Assembly (NCBI GenBank): GCA_032718475.1 | Contig: JAUCBJ010004774.1 | Coordinates: forward strand, 26,556-90,555 | Reading direction: 5' to 3' | Length of the DNA: 64,000 bases | Origin: Nemertoderma westbladi | Lineage: Eukaryota > Xenacoelomorpha > Nemertodermatida > Nemertodermatidae | In this document: one piece after another, positions 12,201 to 24,200 of the stretch | Numbering within the stretch: position 1 is the first letter of the stretch | How the letters are laid out: every line of letters begins with the position of its first letter | Made by a program: the position numbers and the translations under genes | The notes under the pieces: generated by a model | Told to the model about the DNA's origin: nothing | Databases searched by the model: none | Seen by the model: the letters and a program-made list of their open reading frames with translations, nothing else

Positions 12201-15200
12201 GGCGAATTTCTCCACGTTGGTGTCCCTGTCTACGTCGATCTCTCCGCCCCTCTCGGGCATTGTCTCCCCGAATACTATCCGTGGTGCCGTCCCCGGTTGC
12301 TCGCCCAACCTGATAGTGCTCCCCGCGAAATCCATCGCCGGCTCCTCGTGCACCCAGGTCCGCTTGCCGGATCTGTTCCAGAAGGCCCTCGCCCCACTGG
12401 CCGTCACCACCCTTCCGCCAACCCAGTCCGTGTCCGAGTGGCCTATCCTCTCGATGGGCGGCATCTCTCCGAACTCGTCGTCGTCCTCCTCCTCCTCTGG
12501 CAGTGGCTCCAACCCCGGTATCCCGATGGATCCACTATGTCCCTTCCCGCCTTGGCTCTCGCCCGTAGCTCTCCATCCCTCTAACTCCCTTAACTTCCTT
12601 GGCGGTTGGTCGCCTTCGGCGCCCGCTGGTATGGGCATCGCTTGCAACCCCGACGTCGACTGTTTCGGTGATCCCACTGTCCATCCCAGTTCTCGCCCTA
12701 GAGACTCCCCCGAACTCCCTGACGAAGTCCAATGAAGCTCGTCTAAGCCCGCCTGTTCCTCGAAGCCGTAACTCTGCGTCCTGGCCTCCTCTTCCCTCTC
12801 CTCTGCTTCTATCCTCTCCTGTCTAGCGACTTCTTCCAGTCGCTTTGCTTCTCGTCTATCCGTTTCTAGCTGCTCCCATCTCTGATACGGCGTATCTGTC
12901 TCCCCGTCTACCAGATGCCGGCTGTTGTAGTACACCGACTCGCCCTTCAGCCCCGGGTGGTCTACCAGACCGTCGAAGGCCATTTTAAAGGCTCTCCTGT
13001 AGCTTAGGGGTGATCCCGATAACAGAAATGCCCCTGGTTCCCTCTCGATAACCACGGTCATAAATAAGTTAAGCAAACTTATCATCATCCAATCTTCCTG
13101 CAGGATATATCGCTTCTGATATACCTTTATCGCTCCTCTGCGGAATTGATATACCTCTTGCTTTCCCGGTCTCGCTCCCCACTTTATCGAGTTCGCTAGT
13201 TCTGCTCCGTATTCTTCCCTGAACTTCCCCCAGTCCATCGGTTTGTGGCACACGAGCCCCAATAGTTGGCCCATTGCCACCGCCCCGCATTGGCCTGTGT
13301 TTTCGACTACCCCCAACCCATCCGGTGCCGTCATAGCCATAAAGACCTTCTGCATATCCAGGAGGTTGGTGGCGTCCGGACCGATGATTCTCTCCGCATC
13401 CTCACGAATCGCCGATCCCACTTTCGTCGTCGACTTCTCTCTTACCAAGACTTGTACCGCTTTCGGTAACTGGTTTAATTTCGGCCCGTCCATCTTCCCA
13501 TACGTTCCTAGATCGAATAAGAAGATGTCCCCATTTGGCGCGGCCAAATGTAGGAGTATGGTCCTGGCCGACCCCGCCGTTCCTCGTCTCGAACCCGCCT
13601 CGTCTTCCACGGTTCCCTCGTCGTCTAGGATCATATATCCTCCTCTGTTGACGGACTCTATGAATCTCTTCCAGTCCTTCCTCGGTGATTCCCTCGGGTA
13701 CTTCGGAATCCCGAATTTCGCCTCGTCCCCTTTCACCACGTAGTGGAAGTGTTGGAAATTCGCGTTGTCCAGCGACGGCGTCCCGTAGGTCCCGACCAGC
13801 CGCTGTTCGTGCATCTCCCGGAAGTGATCCTGCAGCGCTCGTGCCGCGTGACCCCTTTCCAACCTCTCGTAGTATCCTCTCGTCTTCTCTTCCGGATGCC
13901 TCTCGGTGAAATCCACCAGTATCTCCTTTCCTCCTGATTCCGCCTTTCTCTTTCTGATCAACTTGCTCGCCATTCCGAACACTCACTCGCTCACCTGCAA
14001 GGTGGTGCCTTACCAAGGCGCAATACAGATGAGTGATGTATCTAGGATGTTCTGTACCGTCCGATAATGGCCTATTTCTTACTTAACTGCGCCTTTTAAC
14101 CTAAATTATTACTAATTAATTTTGAAGCTAGTAAATGAGCGTAATTTACAATTTCTGTCCGTTACTTTTATTATGTTCTAGAATAACTTTCCTTGTGTTG
14201 CCATTATTTGTAACTTTCAGCCCTTTTCTTATTTATTTTTAATTTAATTTTAATTCCACTGTCCTACTACTTACTATTGCCTATGGATTGTTCTATTCTC
14301 TAATCCACATTTTGGCCTACACTGTGGGCCTGTGCAGTACAGCAGTATGCGTCGTGTGGCCACACGATTTACCCAGCTGTACTCATATGCCCCCCTCTCG
14401 CTACTAACTGCTAACTATATCTATATCTTATATACCCTTTTACCTCTAACTCTAACTCTTCTCTAACTAACGGTACTACGTACCCTCTAACTCTCTAATT
14501 AACGGTACTACATACCCTCTAACTCTTCTCTAACTAACGGTACTACGTACCCTCTAACTCTCTAACTAACGGTACCATGTACCCTCTAACTCTTCTCTAA
14601 CTAACGGTACTGCGTACCCTCTAACTCTCTAACTAACGGTACTACTTACCCTCTAACTCTTCTCTAACTAACGGTACTACGTACCCTCTAACTCTCTAAC
14701 TGACGGTACTACGTACCCTCTAACTCTCTACTTAACTAGCGGTACTACGTACCCTCTAACTCTCTAACTAACGGTACTACGTACCCTCTAACTCTCTACT
14801 TAACTAGCGGCACAACGTACCCTCTAACTCTTCTCTAACTAACGGTACTGCATACCCTCTAACTCTCTAACTAACGGTACTACGTACCCTCTAACACTTC
14901 TCTAACTAACGGTACTACGTACCCTCTAACTCCTCTCTAACTAACGGTACTACGTACCTCCTAACTAACTAACTAACTCTAGGTACTACGTACCTCCTAA
15001 CTAACTGACTCTAGGTACTACGTACCTTCTTACTGACTAACTAACTCTAGGTACTACGTACCTTCTTACTGACTAACTTTTGCCTACTAACTGCGTACCT
15101 ACTATGTACTATTATTTTATTTTTATTTTCTGTTTTTATCTATTTTTATGTGTGGGAAGGGCGTCTCGCCCTCAATCCCACCCCCCTCAGTCCAAAGCTT

Positions 15201-18200
15201 GGACGACTAAACTCATGACAGACTCCACTAAGGTGCCCCTTCAGCAGACAGCATTTTCCCACAGCTCTCCTGTAGGTTTTTCTGTCCTTCGCACCTATCT
15301 TACCACCTATCCGCACTTCTACCGACCGGACTCTTCCGTCCTCGTCGGAGTAAGTTCCTACAACTCTTGCCAACCGCCACTGGTTGTTGATGATAGTATC
15401 ATCCGTAACGATTACGAGATCTCCCTCTCTTAACTCCCTATTTGGCTTCCTCCACTTACTCCTTTTATGGAGTATGGGTAGGTATTCCTCGACCCACCTC
15501 CTCCAATACTCTGCGCTTATTGCTTTAGCGACTTTCCAACTTTGGCGGGAGTGTATGTCATCTGGGTCTACACCCCGCATATCGATGGTCGCTGGCCTTT
15601 CCATCAGGAAATGGCTAGGCGTCAGCACGTCTAATGACTCAGGGTCATCATTCTCCGGGTATAGCGGTCTGCTATTAATGATCCCCTCGCACTTCGCAAG
15701 CACTGTCCGTAAGACGTCCTCAGTGACCATGTGGGTGTTCATTAGCTTCGTCATTAGACGCTTAGAACTGCCCACCAGTCTCTCGACGCATCCTAGTGTA
15801 TGTGGTGCATACGGCGTCCTTCTCTCCCACTTTACTTGTCGTCGTCTCATGGCTGCCCTGACTTCTTCTCCTTCCAAGATGTCCAAGGCGTCTGCCATCT
15901 CATTCTCTGCGCCCACAAAGTTGGTGCCGTTGTCGCTGTATATCACTGCGATCGTCCCACCTTTGCGGTCCCTAAACCTTTCTAAGGCATTAATGAATGC
16001 TGATGTGGTTGCATCTTGGGCGAGTTCTATCCCTACCGCCCGCGTGTTGTTACATACGAAGATGATACCGTAGCGTTTCTCCGTGTGCCGCATCACCTTT
16101 ATCTTTATCGGCCCGAACATGTCCACACCGCAATGCGTAAATGGCGGGTCGTGCTGTCTTACTCTATTCGCTGGTAGTGGCGCCATCTCTTGTATGGCTC
16201 GCTCCTTCTTCGCTCGTCGGCAGGTCTGGCACTGCCCCACCGCCGCTTTTACCTTCTTCCTCAACTGTTTGACCCAAAAGGTCCTCCTTATCTCCGTGAG
16301 GGTTCGGTTGGTGCCCCCGTGCAATATTGACTTATGGGAGTCCCAGATAATCTGGTGGACTATTGGCGATCCTGTGGGAATGATGATGGGTTTCGGTGGT
16401 ATGACTATGCTGTTGTTGTATCCCACCCTAGAATTCATTACTAGAATCCCGTCGTCATTAAGTTGTGGCGACAGCGTGATCAGCTCGCTGTCCCGTCGAA
16501 GGTGCTGTTGGTTACCGACGCATTCCACCTCGTCGCCATAGTTCTTCCGTTGTTCATAGCGGATGACTGCCTTGGCCGCTCCTTCCAGATCTATGGTTGT
16601 CCTGATCTTCTTGTCCTTGCCAACTCCCGCGAGGAAATTCCCGAAGGCTCTCCAGTATGCCACTAGTTTCTTGGTCTTATACCAACTAGAACTGTAGCTG
16701 AGGAGTTTATCCGTCGGGTTATCGCACAGTTCTCGTTTTGGTTGCACATCCCTAATCTCCCTCACCATCTGGGAGTATATCTCTTCTCCCTCTGAATCTC
16801 CTTCTTCTCCCTCTGACACTACTTCTGAGCCCGGGTCCACCTTTCTCATCGGCGGCCAGGCCTCCTTATCGCTCAGAAATTGTGGCCCATGTTGCCACAA
16901 TACTTCCTTCTTCAAGAAAGTGTGGCGTACTACGCCCCTCGACAACAAGTCCGCTGGGTTCTCGTCCGTTGGGCAGTAGTGCCACCTTTCCAGTTCTGTG
17001 CTCGCCCTTATTTCGTCCACTCTATTTGCGACGAATATTGGGTATCTCGTCCTTTCGTTATGTAGCCAACCAAGCACTACCATGGAATCCGTCCAGTAGT
17101 GTGTCTCCACTATGTTGGGAATAGTATCCACTAGGTAGGCTGTGGCTCTAACTCCTAGTCTCGCAGCTGTCAATTCTAATTTGGGAACTGATGCTGAATC
17201 TGGCGGCGTTGACTTTGCTTTGCTAAAGGCTAGTCTGGGCTTATGAGCCCCCTCTCGTTGTACTAAGTAGAGTGCCGCTCCGTACGCCTCCAACGACGCA
17301 TCGGAGAACATGTGTAGGTCCAGGTTCGTCATGTTCCCATCCGGGAAATACACTCGTGGCATGTTGTATGTTCCCATCTTCTCCAAGTCTCCTGTCCATT
17401 TACTCCATTGTTTCTTGATTTCCTCTGGTACCTCTACGTCCCACTCATCCTTCAATTTGTATACTCTCTTGAGTATCTGTTTCCCCATAACTAATAATGG
17501 GGATGCTAGGCCTAGGGGATCGTATATCCTTGCTATATACGATACATAGCCCCTCTTCGTGTGGATGTCTGCGCCCTCCTGGCTCAGCTGATACTTCAGT
17601 TCGTCTGTCTCTCTGTTCCACACGATTCCCAATGCCTTCTGTTGAGATACTGTTCTTTTAATCGCCATGTCCTGCCCTTTGGCTGTTGTGGGATTATCCA
17701 TGGTCGATTCTGGCCTCTTGTCCTCTATCGCCTTGATAAATTCTTCCGAACTGGATTGGAATTTGGTCAGGTTAAAGCCGGATCCTTTCAGGATGTCGCG
17801 AACCTCGCGCCCCGTGTCCAGTATCTCCTTAACCGTATTTCCAGACTCCATTCCGTCGTCTACGTAGAAGCCACGTCGAATCATATCGACGGCCCTAGTG
17901 CTGTATCTATCTTCCTTCCCCTTCACTGTGTCTCTGACTGCCATAGTCGTCGTAAATGAAGACGACTTGGCTCCCATGTTTTGAACTACCATCTTATATG
18001 CTGGCATTATCGACGGTTCTTCCTCGCCGTTATACCATAAGAAGCGCTGACTGTCGCTATCTTCCTCCGTTACACGGACTTGGTTGAACATGCCTTCTAT
18101 GTCACACGTGAAGGCGTGTTTCCCATTCCTAAATCTAAGTAGGACCTCTATGCCCGAATTGTATATGTCTGGGCCTTCTAACAGGTAGTCGTTTAAGCAT

Positions 18201-21200
18201 TTTCCGTCAGTCTTTGCCGATGCGTCGACTACCATCCGTAGTTTACCTTTCTTTGGGTCTAAAGCCACGTGGAGTGGCAGGTAATATGTCCTGTCCGTGT
18301 TCGGCTCGTCGACCGGTAACTCCACGGCCCATCCTTTCTCGACGTACTTCTTAATCGTTCTGTGGATGTACTCGTTCTTCTCGGGGCTCCGTTTTAGTGT
18401 TTGTTTCAGCTTGCGGAGTCTCGTGAGTACCATCCCTCTATTATCGGGCAGTGGTATCTTCGGTAGTTTCCATACCATTCCTATAGTATACCGCCCCTCA
18501 CTGCATGTCATCGATTCCTCCACGCTTTGTAAAGCCTGCTTGTCTTCTACCGAGGTCCCGACCCCGGTCTCTTTTAGTCCCTCGAAATCTTGCCTGAGCA
18601 GTCTTTTGAGCTGCTCCTCTGCTCCCTCATCACCCATTTCCTGCATTGTTCCCGCGAACATGCATCCTGATGTCTCCGACATCCTAAATGGTATCTTACT
18701 CTTGATTGGGCCACTCAGCGTCCACCCGAATGGTGTTAATATCGCCACCGGGTCACACTGCTTGTCTTCGCCGAAGACCGTTTGCATTCTTTCGTTGGCC
18801 ATTGGGCAATCCATTCCTACTATGATGGATACCTTCCTAACGTCCACGTCTGGGATTGAGAAGTCAATGTCGTCCAGGAATTTATATTGCTCGACCTCGA
18901 TGTTGGTTGGCCGCCTGGCATTGATATTAATTGACTCTATCACTTGGATGGGGTCGATGGTTGCCCCATAGTCGCATCCCGGTGCCACTGCTGCAATTGC
19001 GCACCGTCCTGTTCTCATCTCCAGGATCTCATCTTTGCTAGAGATGGTTGTCACCACCATTCTGCTTGGCCTCGTTCTCAATCCTATCTCTTCGGCCACC
19101 CATTCCTCGACTAATGTGAAGGCAGCTCCACTATCAACCAGCATTAGTGTTGTTACTGATCGATTGCCTTCCCCAATCACTCGCACGGGTACTACTCCAA
19201 GTAACACCGTTCCTCTCTTCTTCGCCCCTACTGTGCTCATCGCCATCATCTGGCCTCTCCTCTGACCAAACTTTACCGGCTTCTCCTTGCACTCCCTTGC
19301 TCTATGTCCACTCATTACACATCGCGAGCAGATTTTGTTGCTCAACGCATAATCTATCTGATCCTGCCTAGGTAGCGCCTGCCAGTACCTGCAGTTCATG
19401 GTTTGATGAAGCGCATTTGCGTGTAGCTGGCATTTGCTCTTTGGGTCGTAGCCCTCTTTATACAGTGCATTGCGTATCGCAGCTGCGTTTGTACCAAAGT
19501 CCCTACTATTCTTATTGTTTGAATTCGGCCTACTGGACGTACTGGGGTTATATTTATTCGTGTTGTTATTGTTCCCCTGTCCATTCCATGGTGTTGTCTT
19601 ATCTTTGGCTAGCTGTGGACTTGCAGTCCCCTGCGTCGCTGCATATGGCAATGATTGCCTGAGTCTCGGTAATGCGTTTGATGTATTGCGCTCTGGTTTC
19701 GGTCTATGGTAATCCGTCTTCGGTCCCTTTCCCAGGCTATCTTCGCTATAGACTGGGTCAGTTATTAGTTCAGCCTCGTAGTTTAAGAAGCTTGACATTT
19801 CTTCTAAACCCGGTTCCACACCCTTCTTGTCTCGAGTGGAGAAGGCGATCTTCCTCCACTCGTTGCGCAGCCAATTTGGTAGTGCCTGTGCTATCGTGGT
19901 GATGTTATTGGACGCGTTGAGCTCGTATGGCGCGTCTATCGTCTTCAGCACGATTAGCGCCTTTTCGACTTTGTTAGCGAACGTCTTAATGCTAACGGGA
20001 TTATCCTGTAGGCCACCCGATGTTATGCCTCTCAGTGTCTGTCTGATGATCTTGGCCGGGTGCCCGTATTCCCTATCCAGTGCCCGCCATGCTGTCGTGA
20101 AGCCGCCCTCTATTCCTTGATATTGCCTCACGATGTCGTATGCTGGGCCTCCCGTGTATACTTGCAGATACTTTAGGCACTCCGCCTGCGTCAAGTTTTT
20201 TGTAAGTATTTCGTTACTATACATGCGCCGAAACTGTAGATATTCTTCCGGCCTACTCCCATCGAATTTGAATGGTTCCACGGGTGGTAACTCGATCCTC
20301 GTTTTCAACGCATCGATCAACGTGGCCATCCCCATCGCCTGCACTTCCAATGGGTTCGATGGATGCTGTATAGTTTCTCCTGTCTGGTGCGGTTCGTCCG
20401 TCCTATTTCTTGATCTTCTTTGACTTGGGTATGTCATTGGGGGTAGCGGCCCCCTCCATATCTCTGTGTCACACGACCTATTTTCATCCAAGGGTCTCGT
20501 TGTTCTCGCTCCTATCGGGGTATATTGTTGATATTGTGATGGGGGAATGTCACCCTGCCCCCCCCCCCCCCCCCCACCGGTATGTTTGGTACTGGGGTTG
20601 ATGTTAATATGTTGGGGCCCATACACCTATCCGCAATAATTCCCCCCTCCCCTGGGTATATGTTATGTCCCTGCATGCTGTAGTCATACTGCTGTACTGG
20701 TACCGGTATAGGCCTATCAACTTCTGGCCTACTCGTCGGTATGTATTCCGCGACTTCCGGGTTTAATCCCGTTGTCCGCGCTATCCTATCCCCTACATTG
20801 CCTCTCTCAGTATGGCCTATGGTATGTGCAGTAAGGCCTACAGTATGTCCTACAGTCTGCGTGTGTTGCTCGGGATCGAAGTTTATTCTTCTCGAATAAT
20901 CCTCCCCGCGGCTACTGTATTCTCGATCGGTAGGTACATTCCGTCGGAAAGTTTCTCTTCGACCTCCCTCTCTACTATTCTCGTCTTCGTACCGGTACAT
21001 CGCGTATCCCTCCATCGGCGCATAATGCACCTCACCAGGTCGCATCTCTCCGGGGCGACGGCAATCTCCCGGAGTCCGACCCCACTGACTCTCCGTTCTC
21101 ATCTCGACTACCGACGGCTCGCTATCCGTCCTCGCTCTTCTATCGTTTGCGGCGATACTTCTACTACTGTCTTCTCTTCCTCTCCCTCCAGTGTAGTATT

Positions 21201-24200
21201 CCCGCTCGTGAGATCTCTCGTCGACCTCCCGGTTAAACCCCACTGTTCTTCTTCCCTCTTCTGATCGGGCTCGACGCTTCGTCCGCCCTCTCACGACGTC
21301 AACCTGTCTCTCTCTGCTCGGTCGCACGCCACTGGGGATACTCACAATCCCCCTATTACTGTCCGTCGCCGGGTGTTGCGGTTTACCTATTTCGGCCCGC
21401 GCATTATCCGCTGATGGCTGTGGAGCACTCCCTGCCCCCCCCCCTTTCGCCGCTAACTCGCTGTTGTGGGGCCCCTGTAGCCCCCCCCCCCACTCACCAC
21501 ATCTAACTTCGCTATCCCTCACCCCGCTACTATATCCCTCTTTAGTCGACACATCTACCCTACCGCGGTAGGGTCTATTCACCCCCGCCTCTCCCTCTGC
21601 TATTGCGTGGCCTACCAGGCCCTCTACTCCCTGCCTACCAACTACGTGGCCTACCAGGCCCTCACTGGGTCTACCCAACCCAGCCGCTCCCTGCCCACCA
21701 ACTACGTGGCCTACCAGGCCCTCTCTGGGTTGGCTCAATCCCGCCACTTCCGACCTACCAATTGTACGGCCTACCAGGCCCCCGTCTGCCTGGCCATACA
21801 TGCCCGACGTGTTCATGTTAATAGCACCCATATTGGAAACGGAATTAATTTGTCCGTTTGAAACAAAATCATTTGAATTATTTTGTAAATTCGGACTTGG
21901 ATCATTATTTAAATTATTTGAATTATTTTGCACGTTCAAATTGAAATTATTATTTGTACTTAAATTTAAATTACTGCTACTAGGTAAAGTATTATTTGCT
22001 GCAATAAAGGTTTGGTTAGAGTTATCCCATACGGTACTATTAATATTAACGACGTCTACTATAGCATTATTATCACCCCCCCCCCCCCCGCCCGTACGGT
22101 CACACCAGTCTTGGGTCTGTCGTGCGGTCCCTGTAAGTGGGGTATTAATAAATGTATCCACGGCCCCTGGCTCCTCGAAAATACTCGAGCTAGCCCCACT
22201 CTCAGACGCCCCTACTCGCGCCAATTCCCGTTCGCGCGTATGTACAGCTTTGTACCCTGTAAGCTCACCTTGACGTTTCTCTAGTTCCTTTTGCTCACCC
22301 TCCTTCCTTGCCATTCTCTCCTTACACTCCCGTGCGTCCCGTTCGGCCAATTCCAATTCTCTTCTAGCCCCCTCCCTTCGTCTCGCCTCACGCTCTCTGC
22401 GTTCGTTTTCCTTTCTCTCCTCGCGCTCTCTGCACTCGTTTTCCTCTTTCGCCTCACGCTCTTCGCGCTCATTTTTCTCCCTCACCTCGCGTTCCCTGTG
22501 TTCCGCCTCACGCTCTTTGCGCTCAATTTTCTCTCTCGCCTCGCGCTCTTCTTGTTCCTTCCTCCCTACTTCCTCACACTCCCTAAGGCTTCTCGCGGCC
22601 CTTTCGGCCCTCTCCCCGGTTTCCTTAATCAACGCCATTTCCCTCTCTAGCAGCACTCTCCCCTCCTCTAACCGTCTGCCTACTTCCCTTTGACCTTGCT
22701 CTATTAAATTGAGACGGTACGCGGCATTTATATCTCCCACCCGTCTTTCTTTCACGGAGGATGTAGCAGACTTATCGGTTGTAACGGATTCCCTCCGCCT
22801 CCCCTTCCTACTAACCTTCCCCCGCCTCCCGGAACTTCCTCCGACCGACGAGGCTGAATCCTCGGGGTTAACCTCGGATTCGTCCTCCTCGGGTCTCTCC
22901 CAACCCACTAATTTTACTCCCCGGGCATCGACTAAGTACGGCCCTACGTACACTACGCTAGGTTCTATACCCCCATACCGCCATAAGTCATACAGTTCCT
23001 CGGCAACCCCTCTCGCTCTCTCCTCGGCCAGTCCTCTTTGCCCGAAGCGCATTAGATAATAAAAGTGTCTATTCGACTCACCTAGTCTTCTCTTTAGTTT
23101 TACCTTGTCTATCGTCGCCCCTCCTCTGGCCTCCTCTAATAGTCTCCGGGTCGCGTTGTAGGCCCGTCGAAGTCGATCAGAAACCCCGACATCCTCGTCG
23201 CCGACCTCTCGTCCGTCTCTCCGGGTCCGGCGTCGTACCGTCGGCCCCGCCGTCGCCGTTTCGGTGGGCCACTCGTCGCTCTCGGCCTGTGGCTGGCCGG
23301 CGACATCGGTACCGACATCTCCTCCGTCTCTTCGGGTCCGGCGTCGTACCGTCGGCCCCACCGTCGCCGTTTCAGTGGGCCGCTCGTCGCCCTCGGCCTG
23401 TGGCTGGCCGGCGACATCGGTACGTCGACCCACGTCTCGTGTCGACTCGTCTCCGTCTCCCTCCGTCTCGCTCTCTCCTTCTCTTGGCTCGACCTCGGGT
23501 TCCAGGCGGCCCCTCTCATCCTGGACTGCCGGATGACCCGTTACCGATGGGTCCGGCGTTGTGGGCCTGTACCGCCTGGTTGCGGCCTCGCGGATCGTTA
23601 ATTCTTCGTCCGGGGTCCGCGTCGGCGTTGTTTCTCCCGACTGGCTCATCTCGCTTGGTGATTGGTGGCTGGTGGTTTAGCTGGCTAGGGGAACAACTCG
23701 ATTTAATTACTGTGACGGGATCCAGGAAGGATCCCGATTTATCCGGTTGTTTAATTCACTCGTCCCCGCCGTGTGCATGAAAGGTAAAAGGGAATCCGTG
23801 TCGTTCGTTGTATATAATAACTGATATAGATATAGGGTATATAGATATAGGTGTACGGATAATGTTGTCGTATACAGAAGGCGGGATACGGTAATTAAAG
23901 TCCCGGTCCTTCCCTAGCTAAACTAACTAACCTAAACTAGCACCAATATTACACTGAGATAACTGGACTGATATGATTACTGCCAAGTGGCTATATTGCA
24001 CGGTTGGCCTTGTTACTCTACCTAACCGATGCCTTTCCCCCCTCTGATTGGTTGATACCCTTGTTGGCGCCCTTTGGAGTGTTTCCGTTCACTCCACCTG
24101 TTCTCTCTGGGTTAGGGGTTTGGCCCCTGACCCTCATTGTGTGTTTCCTTCCCATTTTGTTGGGGTGGCACGAGTTGGTTGATTACCCAATCTCGTGGCT

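Noticed and set aside
11826-12735. Long plus-strand frames opposite ORF3
   Set aside because: They are antisense shadows of a GC-rich coding region; the minus-strand frame carries the zinc knuckles and motifs.
11427-13973. ORF3 of Element 1 as an envelope gene
   Set aside because: No signal peptide, no membrane span, no furin-like site; zinc knuckles and a basic tail suggest an intracellular nucleic-acid-binding protein.
14340-15090. CRISPR-like array
   Set aside because: The repeats are contiguous with no unique spacers and lie inside a eukaryotic retrotransposon.
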